A stretch of DNA of 64,000 nt from Pseudomonas viridiflava (lineage in GTDB: Bacteria > Pseudomonadota > Gammaproteobacteria > Pseudomonadales > Pseudomonadaceae): positions 62,001 through 126,000 of the forward strand of contig NZ_UTHA01000068.1 of NCBI RefSeq assembly GCF_900582195.1, in the 5' to 3' direction. Below, one piece after another: positions 1-11,374 of the stretch. Position 1 is the first letter of the stretch. Each line of letters begins with the position of its first letter. The position numbers and the translations under genes were made by a program. The notes below the pieces were generated by a model. That model saw nothing but the letters and a program-made list of their open reading frames with translations, did not search any database and was not told where the DNA came from.

Positions 1-700
1 CGAGCCGGCAATTCCGCATCTGCGCCTGCACGACCCGATCGACCCCAATGCGCGCCGCGAACGTTTGTCGGCCAGTGACAATATCGATGACGACGACTCG
101 CCATCGATTGAACCGCTGCGCAAAAAACGCGAGCGCGCAGAACCCGGCGTACGCGCCGAAGTGCTGCAGGACCTGACCGACGACCCGCTGCAACTGGACT
201 GGCAGAAACGTCGCTCGCCGTGGGGACGCCGCTTGCTTTGGCTGGTATTGGTTCTGCTGGCGGCAGGCGGACTGGCTGCGCAGTACATCTCGTATCATTT
301 CGAGGAACTGGCCCGACAGGATCAATACCGCCCGTGGTTCCAGCAAATCTGTCCGCAAATCGGCTGTACGGTGCCGTCCAAAGTCGACATCGCCAGGATC
401 AAGAGCAGCAATCTGGTGGTGCGCAGTCACCCGGAGTTCAACGGTGCACTGGTGGTCGACGCGATCATTTATAACCGCGCGACGTTCTCTCAGCCCTTTC
501 CATTACTGGAACTGCGCTTCGCCGACCTCAACGGTCACCTGATCGCCAGTCGTCGCTTCAAACCCGGCGAGTACCTTAAAGGCGATCTCGAAGGTCTGGC
601 GGAAATGCCGCCGCAGACGCCGATCCACATTGCGCTGGATATTCTCGATCCAGGCCCCAAAGCGGTGAATTACAGCCTGAGTTTCCACTCCCCCGAGTGA
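1..700 (+). CDS. DUF3426 domain protein, 3' part
   Basis: The gene enters from outside the window and is read from base 2, ending at TGA 698-700. What is visible is a charged, low-complexity linker, then one membrane span (WLVLVLLAAGGLAA, around base 240-290), then a DUF3426-type extracytoplasmic domain with two cysteines (QICPQIGCTVP). Members of this family normally begin with an MJ0042-type zinc ribbon, which would lie upstream of base 1. In P. aeruginosa such a gene sits directly before dusB-fis, as here. The function is not known; it is probably a single-pass inner-membrane protein. Confidence 0.85.
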   Translation, partial: EPAIPHLRLHDPIDPNARRERLSASDNIDDDDSPSIEPLRKKRERAEPGVRAEVLQDLTDDPLQLDWQKRRSPWGRRLLWLVLVLLAAGGLAAQYISYHFEELARQDQYRPWFQQICPQIGCTVPSKVDIARIKSSNLVVRSHPEFNGALVVDAIIYNRATFSQPFPLLELRFADLNGHLIASRRFKPGEYLKGDLEGLAEMPPQTPIHIALDILDPGPKAVNYSLSFHSPE

Positions 701-885
701 AGTGCGTCATCGCTTTCGAATTGACGGCGGTTTTCTGACTTTGCCAGCCACGACCAAACCGGCGGCGATAACAGAATAACTGTTCAGATTTTGTTCAATT
801 CAGCCTTTATCCAGTCATCGAGAGCGGGTATCATGCCAACCCTTTTTCGAACTCTCATGATCCGGCCCCACTTCAGGGAAGTCCT

Positions 886-1896
886 ATGTCGGCGGTACGC
901 ATCGGCCCATACACATTGCAGAACGGCTTGATTCTCGCCCCGATGGCGGGGGTCACCGATCAGCCCTTTCGTCAGCTGTGCAAGCGTCTGGGCGCAGGGC
1001 TTGTTGTCTCGGAAATGGTCACCAGCGACATGAGCTTGTGGAACACCCGCAAGTCGCGCATGCGCATGATCCACGAAGGCGATCCCGAGCCGCGCTCGGT
1101 ACAGATTGCCGGTGGTGACGCACAGATGCTGGCGGACGCGGCCCGGGCCAATGTCGAGCTGGGCGCACAGATTATTGATATCAACATGGGTTGCCCGGCA
1201 AAGAAGGTCTGCAACAAGGCCGCCGGTTCCGCGTTGTTGAAGGACGAAGCACTGGTGACCGAGATCCTGCAGGCCGTAGTGGCTGCGGTTGATGTGCCGG
1301 TCACCTTGAAGATCCGCACCGGCTGGGATCGCGACAACAAGAACGGCCTGACCGTGGCGAAGATCGCCGAGCAGGCCGGGATCACCGCGCTGGCAGTGCA
1401 TGGCCGCACTCGCGCCGATCTGTACAAGGGTGAAGCCGAGTACGACACGATTGCCGCGATCAAGCAGGCCGTGTCGATCCCGGTGTTCGCCAATGGCGAT
1501 ATCGATTCGCCGGAAAAGGCCCGTTACGTGCTCGACGCGACCGGTGCCGATGGCCTGTTGGTAGGCCGCGCCGCCCAAGGGCGGCCTTGGATTTTTCGCG
1601 AGATCGAACACTTCCTGCGTACCGGCGAGAAATTGCCGGCACCGGAGCTGATCGAGGTGGAACACATACTGCTGGAGCATCTGGCCGCACTTCACGCTTT
1701 CTATGGGGATGTGATGGGTGTGCGCATTGCGCGCAAGCATGTGGGCTGGTATCTCGCAACCTTGCCGGGCGCCAGGGAGTTTCGCGCCCACTTCAATCGT
1801 TTGGATGGTACGGAAACACAATGCGCCAACGTTCGGGAGTTCTTCGCCGAGCGTTACAAGAGCCTGACAGGGGACGAAGAAGGGGTGGCCGCATGA
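886..1896 (+). CDS. dusB: tRNA-dihydrouridine synthase B
   Basis: This 336-residue FMN enzyme reduces uridine to dihydrouridine in the tRNA D-loop. Visible signatures are the N-terminal FMN-binding [13 protein letters not shown], the catalytic loop [10 protein letters not shown] with the active Cys at residue 103, the Lys of TLKIRTGWD and the His of AVHGRTR, and a C-terminal helical tRNA-binding domain. The length is normal for the family. Its stop overlaps the fis start (ATGA at 1893-1896), so the two genes are translationally coupled, the arrangement conserved from enterics to pseudomonads. Confidence 0.97.
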   Translation: MSAVRIGPYTLQNGLILAPMAGVTDQPFRQLCKRLGAGLVVSEMVTSDMSLWNTRKSRMRMIHEGDPEPRSVQIAGGDAQMLADAARANVELGAQIIDINMGCPAKKVCNKAAGSALLKDEALVTEILQAVVAAVDVPVTLKIRTGWDRDNKNGLTVAKIAEQAGITALAVHGRTRADLYKGEAEYDTIAAIKQAVSIPVFANGDIDSPEKARYVLDATGADGLLVGRAAQGRPWIFREIEHFLRTGEKLPAPELIEVEHILLEHLAALHAFYGDVMGVRIARKHVGWYLATLPGAREFRAHFNRLDGTETQCANVREFFAERYKSLTGDEEGVAA

Positions 1897-2213
1897 CGAT
1901 GATGACCGAGACTTTAGTGAGTGGAACAGCACCCGTGAGCGACAACGTGAATTTGAAACAGCACCTCAATACCCCGAGCGAAGAAGGTCAGACCCTTCGC
2001 GGGAGTGTCGAGAAGGCGCTGCACAATTATTTCGCCCACCTCGAGGGCGCGTCCGTCACGGATGTGTACAACCTGGTGCTCTCCGAAGTCGAGGCTCCCC
2101 TGCTCGAAAGCGTGATGAACTACGTCAAGGGCAACCAGACCAAGGCCAGTGAGCTGCTGGGACTTAACCGCGGCACGCTGCGCAAGAAACTCAAGCAGTA
2201 CGATCTGCTGTAA
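1893..2213 (+). CDS. fis: Nucleoid protein Fis
   Basis: Fis is a homodimeric DNA-bending protein that shapes the nucleoid and regulates rRNA and many growth-phase genes. The 106-residue product has the C-terminal Fis helix-turn-helix ([19 protein letters not shown], then [16 protein letters not shown]) nearly identical to other Fis proteins, behind a variable N-terminal arm. I chose the ATG at 1893 because it overlaps the dusB stop; alternative ATGs 6 and 9 bases downstream would change the protein only trivially. A terminator follows at 2231. Confidence 0.97.
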   Translation: MTMMTETLVSGTAPVSDNVNLKQHLNTPSEEGQTLRGSVEKALHNYFAHLEGASVTDVYNLVLSEVEAPLLESVMNYVKGNQTKASELLGLNRGTLRKKLKQYDLL

Positions 2214-2230
2214 GCATTCAATCAAACCAG

Positions 2231-2264
2231 AAAGGCGCCCGCGTAAAAAACGGTCGCCTTTTTT
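2231..2264 (+). terminator. Rho-independent terminator of dusB-fis
   Basis: The stem AAAGGCG (2231-2237) pairs with CGCCTTT (2255-2261), with further pairing inside, and is followed by a run of T. It lies 17 bases after the fis stop and before purH, separating the two transcription units. Confidence 0.8.
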
Positions 2265-2296
2265 GCTGACTTCCTTTGCTTTTGATGGAAATTGAG

Positions 2297-3904
2297 ATGA
2301 CCGACCAGACTACCCGCCTGCCGATCCGCCGCGCCTTGATCAGCGTTTCCGACAAGACCGGGATCCTCGAATTCGCCAAGGAGCTTGAAGCTCTGGGCGT
2401 CGAGATCCTCTCCACCGGCGGGACGTTCAAGCTGCTGCGCGACAACGGTGTTGCCGCAGTGGAAGTCGCGGATTACACCGGTTTCGCCGAAATGATGGAC
2501 GGTCGGGTGAAAACCCTGCACCCGAAAATCCACGGCGGCATCCTCGGTCGTCGCGGTATCGATGACGCGATCATGAACGAACACGGCATCAAGCCGATCG
2601 ATCTGGTTGCCGTTAACCTCTATCCGTTCGAAGCCACCATCAACAAGCCAGGCTGCGACTTGCCGACCGCCATCGAGAACATCGACATCGGCGGCCCGAC
2701 CATGGTCCGTTCGGCAGCGAAAAACCATAAAGACGTAGCGATCGTGGTGAATGCCAGCGACTACGCCAGCGTCCTCGAAGGCCTGAAAGCCGGCGGCCTG
2801 ACCTACGCTCAGCGTTTCGACCTGATGCTCAAGGCCTTCGAACACACCGCTGCCTACGACGGCATGATCGCCAACTACATGGGCACCGTGAATCAGGCTG
2901 CTGAAACCCTGAGCACTGAAGGCCGCAGCGAATTCCCGCGCACCTTCAACAGCCAGTTCATCAAGGCCCAGGAAATGCGCTACGGCGAGAACCCGCACCA
3001 GAGCGCGGCGTTCTACGTGGAAGCCAAGCCTGCCGAAGTCGGCATCGCCACCGCGACCCAACTGCAAGGCAAAGAGCTGTCGTACAACAACGTGGCCGAC
3101 ACCGACGCCGCGCTGGAGTGCGTGAAGAGCTTCGTCAAGCCAGCCTGCGTCATCGTCAAGCACGCCAACCCGTGCGGCGTGGCCGTTAGCCCGGACGCTG
3201 AAGGCGGCATTCGTCAGGCCTACGAGCTGGCTTATGCGACTGACACCGAATCTGCATTCGGCGGCATCATCGCCTTCAACCGTGAACTGGATGCCGAGAC
3301 CGCCAAGGCGATCGTCGAGCGTCAGTTCGTTGAAGTGATCATCGCCCCTAGCGTCAGCGAAGAAGCCCGCGCCATCGTTGCAGCCAAAGCCAATGTGCGC
3401 CTGCTGGCCTGCGGCGAGTGGTCGGCTGACCGCGCTGCTGCCTGGGACTACAAGCGCGTTAACGGCGGTCTGCTGGTGCAGAGCCGTGACATCGGCATGA
3501 TCAGCGCCGATGACCTGAAAGTCGTGACCAAGCGCGCCCCGACCGAACAGGAAATCCACGACCTGATCTTCGCCTGGAAAGTCGCCAAGTACGTTAAGTC
3601 CAACGCCATCGTCTACGCCAAGAACCGTCAGACCATCGGTGTCGGCGCAGGCCAGATGAGCCGCGTAAACTCGGCGCGTATCGCTGCGATCAAGGCTGAG
3701 CACGCCGGTCTGCAAGTGGCCGGTTCGGTGATGGCCTCGGACGCGTTCTTCCCGTTCCGCGACGGTCTGGACAACGCAGCCAAGGTCGGTATCACTGCGG
3801 TGATCCAGCCGGGCGGCTCGATGCGTGATGCTGAAGTGATTGCTGCAGCCGATGAGGCTGGTATTGCGATGGTGTTCACCGGCATGCGCCACTTCCGTCA
3901 CTGA
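2297..3904 (+). CDS. purH: Bifunctional AICAR transformylase / IMP cyclohydrolase
   Basis: This enzyme catalyses the last two steps of de novo purine synthesis: formylation of AICAR with 10-formyl-THF, then ring closure to IMP. The 535-residue protein shows the MGS-like IMP cyclohydrolase domain first ([29 protein letters not shown]), then the AICARFT domain ([39 protein letters not shown]). The start is set at ATG 2297, which gives the standard [17 protein letters not shown]-terminus; a reading from 2276 would need a non-ATG start. purD follows after a REP doublet, as in other pseudomonads. Confidence 0.97.
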   Translation: MTDQTTRLPIRRALISVSDKTGILEFAKELEALGVEILSTGGTFKLLRDNGVAAVEVADYTGFAEMMDGRVKTLHPKIHGGILGRRGIDDAIMNEHGIKPIDLVAVNLYPFEATINKPGCDLPTAIENIDIGGPTMVRSAAKNHKDVAIVVNASDYASVLEGLKAGGLTYAQRFDLMLKAFEHTAAYDGMIANYMGTVNQAAETLSTEGRSEFPRTFNSQFIKAQEMRYGENPHQSAAFYVEAKPAEVGIATATQLQGKELSYNNVADTDAALECVKSFVKPACVIVKHANPCGVAVSPDAEGGIRQAYELAYATDTESAFGGIIAFNRELDAETAKAIVERQFVEVIIAPSVSEEARAIVAAKANVRLLACGEWSADRAAAWDYKRVNGGLLVQSRDIGMISADDLKVVTKRAPTEQEIHDLIFAWKVAKYVKSNAIVYAKNRQTIGVGAGQMSRVNSARIAAIKAEHAGLQVAGSVMASDAFFPFRDGLDNAAKVGITAVIQPGGSMRDAEVIAAADEAGIAMVFTGMRHFRH

Positions 3905-3919
3905 TATACCGACTCAAAT

Positions 3920-4007
3920 GTTGGAGCGAGCCTGCTCGCGAATGCAATCTGCCAGCGACGTTGACGTTGACTGACACACCGCTTTCGCGAGCAGGCTCGC
4001 TCCCACA
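3920..4007. repeat. REP doublet between purH and purD
   Basis: Two inverted REP units: GGAGCGAGCCTGCTCGCGAA near 3923 and its complement near 3985-4003, separated by about 42 bases. The arms carry GCCTGC where most copies in this window have GCTTGC. They are typical Pseudomonas REP elements in an intergenic gap of 147 bases and may also act as an RNA hairpin between the two genes. Confidence 0.85.
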
Positions 4008-4051
4008 TAAAGCGCTACAGCAGCGCCTGACAGAATTTTGAGGTTTTTGAA

Positions 4052-5347
4052 ATGAATGTTTTGATCATTGGCAGCGGTGGCCGTGAACACGCCCTGGCCT
4101 GGAAAGTGGCTCAGGATCCGCGCGTGCAGAAGGTTTTTGTCGCTCCGGGCAACGCTGGCACCGCCATTGAAGCCAAGTGCGAGAACGTCGCCATCGACGT
4201 GCTGGCCCTTGAGCAATTGGCCGACTTCGCCGAGAAAAACGTTTCCCTGACCATCGTCGGCCCGGAAGTACCGCTGGTGGCAGGCGTCGTTGACCTGTTC
4301 CGCTCCCGCGGTCTGGACTGCTTCGGTCCGACCGCCGGCGCTGCGCAACTGGAAGGCTCGAAAGCCTTCACCAAGGATTTCCTCGCACGCCACAAGATTC
4401 CGACCGCCGACTACCAGAACTTCACCGAGATCGAGCCAGCCCTGGCTTATCTGCGTGAGAAAGGCGCTCCGATCGTGATCAAGGCCGATGGCCTGGCCGC
4501 CGGTAAAGGCGTGATCGTTGCCATGACCTTGGCCGAAGCCGAAGACGCCGTACGCGACATGCTTGCCGGCAACTCGTTTGGCGACGCCGGTTCGCGCGTG
4601 GTGATCGAGGAGTTCCTCGACGGCGAAGAAGCCTCGTTCATCGTCATGGTCGACGGCAAGAACGTGTTGCCGATGGCCACCAGCCAGGATCACAAACGCG
4701 TCGGTGACGGCGACAGCGGCCCGAACACCGGCGGTATGGGTGCCTACTCCCCTGCCCCGGTAGTCACCGCCGACGTGCACAAGCGCGTGATGGATCTGGT
4801 GATCTGGCCGACCGTGCGCGGCATGGCCGAAGAAGGCAACGTCTACACTGGCTTCCTCTATGCCGGTCTGATGATCGACAAGGCTGGTAATCCGAAGGTT
4901 ATCGAGTTCAACTGCCGCTTCGGCGATCCGGAAACCCAACCGGTGATGCTGCGTCTGCAGTCGAGCCTGGTGCTGCTGGTCGAAGCCGCTCTGGCGCAAG
5001 CGCTGGACAAGGTTGAGGCACAGTGGGATCCACGCCCAAGCGTCGGCATCGTGCTGGCCGCCGGCGGTTACCCGGGCGACTACGCCAAGGGCGCGGCGAT
5101 CAACGGTCTCGATGCCGCTGCAAGTCTGGAAGGTAAAGTCTTCCACGCCGGTACTGCGCTGAAAGACGGCAACGTCGTGACTGCCGGTGGTCGCGTACTG
5201 TGCGCCACTGCAATGGGCGCAAGTGTCGGTGAAGCTCAGCAGCAAGCCTACAAGCTGGCGGCCGCCATCGACTGGGAAGGCTGCTTCTACCGCAAGGACA
5301 TTGGCTACCGCGCCATTGCCCGTGAACGTGGCGAAACCCAGGAATAA
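4052..5347 (+). CDS. purD: Phosphoribosylamine-glycine ligase
   Basis: GAR synthetase joins glycine to 5-phosphoribosylamine with ATP, the second step of purine synthesis. The 431-residue product has the N-terminal MNVLIIGSGGREHALAWK, the ATP-grasp core (IKADGLAAGKGVIVA, VVIEEFLDGEEASF), the QDHKRVGDGDSGPNTGGMG loop and the metal-binding EFNCRFGDPETQ. The length is normal. It lies in the conserved purH-purD-retS order and ends in a strong hairpin. Confidence 0.97.
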   Translation: MNVLIIGSGGREHALAWKVAQDPRVQKVFVAPGNAGTAIEAKCENVAIDVLALEQLADFAEKNVSLTIVGPEVPLVAGVVDLFRSRGLDCFGPTAGAAQLEGSKAFTKDFLARHKIPTADYQNFTEIEPALAYLREKGAPIVIKADGLAAGKGVIVAMTLAEAEDAVRDMLAGNSFGDAGSRVVIEEFLDGEEASFIVMVDGKNVLPMATSQDHKRVGDGDSGPNTGGMGAYSPAPVVTADVHKRVMDLVIWPTVRGMAEEGNVYTGFLYAGLMIDKAGNPKVIEFNCRFGDPETQPVMLRLQSSLVLLVEAALAQALDKVEAQWDPRPSVGIVLAAGGYPGDYAKGAAINGLDAAASLEGKVFHAGTALKDGNVVTAGGRVLCATAMGASVGEAQQQAYKLAAAIDWEGCFYRKDIGYRAIARERGETQE

Positions 5348-5358
5348 GCTGTTCATCA

Positions 5359-5391
5359 AGCCCGGCGAGGGCTACCGTTCCTCGCCGGGCT
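5359..5391 (+). terminator. Hairpin after purD
   Basis: A perfect 12-bp stem (AGCCCGGCGAGG / CCTCGCCGGGCT) with a 9-base loop begins 11 bases after the purD stop. Only a weak U tract follows (GTTCC), so it may be an imperfect intrinsic terminator. It lies 55 bases before retS. Confidence 0.65.
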
Positions 5392-5446
5392 GTTCCGCCG
5401 CCGCGCATCGTTATATTCTGGCATCAACCTACGAAGGGATTTCGCC

Positions 5447-8221
<2,775 letters not shown>

Positions 8222-8241
8222 GCGGTTTCGCCGCGACCCGC

Positions 8242-8883
8242 TCAGATGTCCAGGTCCGCCAGGTATTTCAAGGACTGGGACAGCACGGAGTGTTTCACCC
8301 TTTCTCGAAAATCAGCGTAATGCAGCGTGTTGAACGTGATGCGCGTCATCTGCTCGATACTTTGATACTCAAGCGATTCAGTTTCGATAAACAGGAACCG
8401 GGATACATTTCGCTGAATTTTGAACTGTCGGTGATAGATCCCCATGTCAACCTTGTGTGCGCCGTTCATCACACAGGGAATCATCTGAAAGTAACCGATC
8501 TCGGCGCTCAGGCTGGCGGACTCGAACAACTCGAGCGCCCGTGAATTTCGCTCCAGCTCTGCCAGGGCGCGGCTCATGGGCAAGGAAAATGCGTCTCCAA
8601 GGGATGCCGAAATGCGCTGCACAGCTTTTTTGCCCATGGGTGCCATGCCCATGGGCGAGAGCGTTTGCGGCTTTGGCACATCCCAGCCGAGATACTTCAG
8701 TTGCTTGCAGTAATAGTCGAACCAATCCTCCGATAATCCGTCGGCGAGGGCCAAGCGAGTAGCCCTTTGCGCAAAAGCGGTACTCATGTAAATGTCTTCT
8801 CGGTGTGATGCCGGCAAGCCCGAGGCGAAAGAAACAACACTGCCGCCCACCACGGCCGCCGGAGGTGCAAACAGATCTTTCAT
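8242..8883 (-). CDS. Unknown protein, third of three paralogues
   Basis: The 213-residue product is not recognised. It shares three blocks with the gene at 9663-10472: an N-terminal SVVSFASGLPASHRED (cf. GIISFSGGLSGVNRTD), a DWFDYYCKQLKYLGW motif at residues 53-67 (cf. EWYMLFREVMTNAGW), and a C-terminal stretch with PCVMNGAHKVDMG (cf. ACTEVNGATVFAIG) ending in DLDI (cf. DYDI). There is no signal peptide or clear membrane span. The ATG at 8883 overlaps the stop of the upstream gene (ATGA) and has GGGAG eight bases before it, so it is the last gene of the operon. It converges on retS with a 20-base gap. Confidence 0.75.
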   Translation of the reverse strand: MKDLFAPPAAVVGGSVVSFASGLPASHREDIYMSTAFAQRATRLALADGLSEDWFDYYCKQLKYLGWDVPKPQTLSPMGMAPMGKKAVQRISASLGDAFSLPMSRALAELERNSRALELFESASLSAEIGYFQMIPCVMNGAHKVDMGIYHRQFKIQRNVSRFLFIETESLEYQSIEQMTRITFNTLHYADFRERVKHSVLSQSLKYLADLDI

Positions 8884-9608
8884 GGCTGCATCTCCCGGGG
8901 AGGATCAACAGCATCCGGTTCATCACCCACCGTCAACAGGGCCACATTTGCCGCGACCCGGTCTTTGATCTTCAGAGCGACGCCATCACGTGCAAGGCCA
9001 TACAGGACCTGCGAAAGGTTCGCGCGGGCACAACGCAGAGTCATGACACCCTGCAGACCCCTCTCCCGATCGAGTGGCGCCAGTGGATGGCGATCCAGCG
9101 CCTGACGGGTTGAAAACTGGATATACACGCTGCTGAACGAATCCGGCGTTCGCGCGATGATCACGAGCATCTGCGCACCTTCCGCCGCGTCGCTCGATCG
9201 CTCTACGGATGCACCGCCTGCTTTATGCAGATGCTGGCGCAACACCTTGATCGCTGGATGCGAAACGGGAGCTTTAACCAGTCGAGACATGGCCTCGGCA
9301 GTCAGGCGTCCCAGGTCGTCTTCCATTTTGGCCATCGCGGCAATAATCAATGTCGCGACCGACGCCCCACTCTCTGGCCCCAAATGCTTGTCTTCGCGTG
9401 CTTTTAAAGACCTTGACCAGAAGTTATCGAGAACTTGTGAATAAGCGTCATACCAATCAACACTCGAGTCTTTCGCCACCTGCTTATTTGCCACCAACTG
9501 CGCAAACAACACGCTATTGATTACATCATCATAGTCACCAGGCTTTGCTGAGCCAGGCACTAACAGGATTGCCGCACCGACAATCAGAACTGAACAATCA
9601 GACTCCAT
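8880..9608 (-). CDS. Unknown protein, second of three paralogues
   Basis: The 242-residue product is not recognised and is the most diverged of the three. It keeps the central SVLFAQLVANK and DWYDAYSQVLDNFW (residues 51-64) that match FLYASLVANK and EWYMLFREVMTNAGW of the first gene, but its C-terminal half has drifted and lacks the final D-x-DI. The short hydrophobic start (VLIVGAAILLVPG) aligns with the glycine-rich segment of the paralogues and is not convincing as a signal peptide. The start at ATG 9608 has GGAGAGG a few bases upstream; a longer reading to 9659 is possible but has no better ribosome site. Confidence 0.7.
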   Translation of the reverse strand: MESDCSVLIVGAAILLVPGSAKPGDYDDVINSVLFAQLVANKQVAKDSSVDWYDAYSQVLDNFWSRSLKAREDKHLGPESGASVATLIIAAMAKMEDDLGRLTAEAMSRLVKAPVSHPAIKVLRQHLHKAGGASVERSSDAAEGAQMLVIIARTPDSFSSVYIQFSTRQALDRHPLAPLDRERGLQGVMTLRCARANLSQVLYGLARDGVALKIKDRVAANVALLTVGDEPDAVDPPREMQP

Positions 9609-9662
9609 GTCAACCTCTCCAAAAAAGGGCAGCCGATACACGACTGCCCTCCCAGACATCCA

Positions 9663-10472
9663 TCAAATGTCGTAGTCGATTTTCTTGGTAATGTGATTCA
9701 CCAACTTCTGCGAAATAAAATCGCGAGTCGCGGCAGCCAGAGTTTCATTTTTCTCAAAGACGGTTTCGCCGCGATACAGATCGACATTACGAATATCGAC
9801 ATCGACGAACAGAACTTTGGTAGATGTATTCCTGCGGGTAAACCGTACGGCACCAATGGCAAACACCGTTGCACCATTCACTTCGGTACAGGCACCAGCC
9901 GTTACACCGCCAACACCATTTTGCAGCACGTTACGTTCGTATACAGTCAGCGCGGTATCGCGTTTTTGCAGGGCGGCAATCGCGTCACCGGCCACTTTAA
10001 GCATCAGCGCGGTGGCAGGTCCCGGCACCGCGATGCCGGCAATAACCGAACCGAGGATCTCCAGCACCAGTTTGTCCATGCGAACACTGGTGCCACTGAC
10101 TTGCAGGTCACTGTAGAACTTGCTGATTGGCGCCCAGCCTGCGTTGGTCATGACTTCACGAAAGAGCATGTACCATTCTTTACCCTGGTGTTCCAGCGGA
10201 TAATTTTTGTTTGCTACCAGCGAGGCATAGAGAAACGCGTTCTGCGCATCCGTTCGATTGACACCAGAAAGACCGCCGCTGAAAGAAATAATCCCTTCAC
10301 CCACTACAGAGCCTTTTGTCGGCGCTTCAATATCATCTCCCGGCATTATCAGAGCACGAGAACGAATAACGGACTCATCGCCAAGATCATACTCTTGAAT
10401 ACTTTTAACACAGGCATCGATATAACGCTGACTTACAACTTGATTGTTCATTATTGAATCCTTGATAACCAT
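9663..10472 (-). CDS. Unknown protein, first of three paralogues
   Basis: The 269-residue product is the longest and apparently most complete member of this local family. It has an N-terminal helix-rich segment, the FSGGLSGVNRTD block near residue 64, FLYASLVANK, EWYMLFREVMTNAGW at 99-113, a hydrophobic helix (about 135-160, VLEILGSVIAGIAVPG) and a beta-like C-terminal half ending in KKIDYDI. The ATG at 10472 has GAGGAA upstream; ATG 10451 has AAGGA seven bases upstream and is equally plausible. There are 54 bases to the next gene, so the three form one operon. GC content is visibly lower than in the flanking core genes. I do not assign a function. Confidence 0.75.
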   Translation of the reverse strand: MVIKDSIMNNQVVSQRYIDACVKSIQEYDLGDESVIRSRALIMPGDDIEAPTKGSVVGEGIISFSGGLSGVNRTDAQNAFLYASLVANKNYPLEHQGKEWYMLFREVMTNAGWAPISKFYSDLQVSGTSVRMDKLVLEILGSVIAGIAVPGPATALMLKVAGDAIAALQKRDTALTVYERNVLQNGVGGVTAGACTEVNGATVFAIGAVRFTRRNTSTKVLFVDVDIRNVDLYRGETVFEKNETLAAATRDFISQKLVNHITKKIDYDI

Positions 10473-10694
10473 TAAACAAGTTCCTCATGAACTTGCTAAA
10501 ACAACAATAACCAAGCCACTCAACACTGACAAACACAAACATGTAACAGCATGCCCGACACACTAAAACAACACCAAATAGAACAAGCCGACCATTAGCA
10601 ACTTCCCAAGCACCAGACATTGCATATCCAAGCACACAGACAATAGAGCAACTGATAGACTCCGCCCCACCTACTCTGGATGCGAGCCGAAACC
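10473..10694. other. AT-rich divergent gap
   Basis: About 220 bases separate the three-paralogue operon (minus strand) from marC (plus strand). The strand is poor in G on the plus side, full of AAC and ACA runs, and clearly more AT-rich than the surrounding genes. It must hold the operon promoter, but I cannot pick a convincing -35/-10 pair. No gene is seen. Confidence 0.5.
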
Positions 10695-11291
10695 ATGCTC
10701 CACGTGTTGTTCAGCGTTTACCTGAAGATGCTGGTGCTTTACAGCCCGTTTTTCGTGCTGTCCTGCTTTATCAGCCTGACCCGCGGTTATTCGCGCAAGG
10801 AACAACGGCGCCTGGCCTGGAAAGTCGCCGTGGCCACACTGGTCTCCAGCGTCTTGCTGTATCTGTTCGGGCGGGTAATTTTCGATGTATTCGGCATCAC
10901 TGTGGATGCCTTTCGCATCGGCGCCGGCAGCGTGCTGTTCATTTCCGCGTTAGGCATGGCGCAGGGCAAACCGGCGGTGCAGGCCGACAACGTGCAGCAG
11001 GACGTCACCATCGTGCCGCTGACCATTCCGCTGACGGTCGGCCCCGGGACCATCGGCGCCCTGTTGGTGATGGGCGTCAGCCAGCCGCACTGGGACGACA
11101 AGCTCACGGCGATCATGAGTATTGCGCTGGCCAGTTTTACCGTGGGCGTGGTGCTGTATCTGTCGAATCGTATCGAACGGATTCTGGGCGATCAGGGTTT
11201 GCAGATCGTCAGTCGTTTGATGGGACTGTTTGTCTGCGCCCTGGCGGCGCAGATCATTTTTACCGGGGTTAAAGGCTATCTGGTGCCCTGA
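10695..11291 (+). CDS. MarC family integral membrane protein
   Basis: This 198-residue protein has about six membrane spans and the MarC/UPF0056 signatures: PFFVLSCFISLTRGYS near the N-terminus, the FRIGAGSVLFISALGM span, and TIPLTVGPGTIGALLVMG in the second half. The family is widespread and its transport substrate is unknown; despite its name it is not part of the mar antibiotic resistance system. I start at ATG 10695, which begins in the first membrane span; ATG 10680 would add five residues and has no better ribosome site. It converges on the toxin gene through a shared terminator. Confidence 0.88.
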   Translation: MLHVLFSVYLKMLVLYSPFFVLSCFISLTRGYSRKEQRRLAWKVAVATLVSSVLLYLFGRVIFDVFGITVDAFRIGAGSVLFISALGMAQGKPAVQADNVQQDVTIVPLTIPLTVGPGTIGALLVMGVSQPHWDDKLTAIMSIALASFTVGVVLYLSNRIERILGDQGLQIVSRLMGLFVCALAAQIIFTGVKGYLVP

Positions 11292-11315
11292 CGCCAGCCC
11301 GGACACGTCCGCCAA

Positions 11316-11357
11316 AAATAAAACGCCGCGAACGACAACGTTCGCGGCGTTTTATTT
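11316..11357. terminator. Bidirectional terminator, marC / toxin gene
   Basis: A perfect 19-bp stem (11316-11334 with 11339-11357, loop ACAA) contains the GC core ACGCCGCGAACG, flanked by AAATAAA on one side and TTTTATTT on the other. It therefore reads as an intrinsic terminator from both strands, serving marC (ends 11291) and the convergent toxin gene (ends 11375). Confidence 0.92.
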
Positions 11358-11374
11358 CCAGGTGCATTTACCGG

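Noticed and set aside
2222..3901. Long antisense open frame of 559 codons opposite purH
   Set aside because: It mirrors the codon structure of purH on the other strand, has no family-like motifs and no ribosome site; high-GC genes often give such shadows.
3920..4007. CRISPR-like repeat reading of the inverted GAGCGAGC units
   Set aside because: Units occur as inverted pairs scattered in single gaps, not as direct repeats with regular spacers; they are REP elements.
10405..10635. Small minus-strand frame in the AT-rich gap
   Set aside because: It overlaps the start of the first paralogue gene, has a Cys- and Val-rich composition without motif and no supporting ribosome site.
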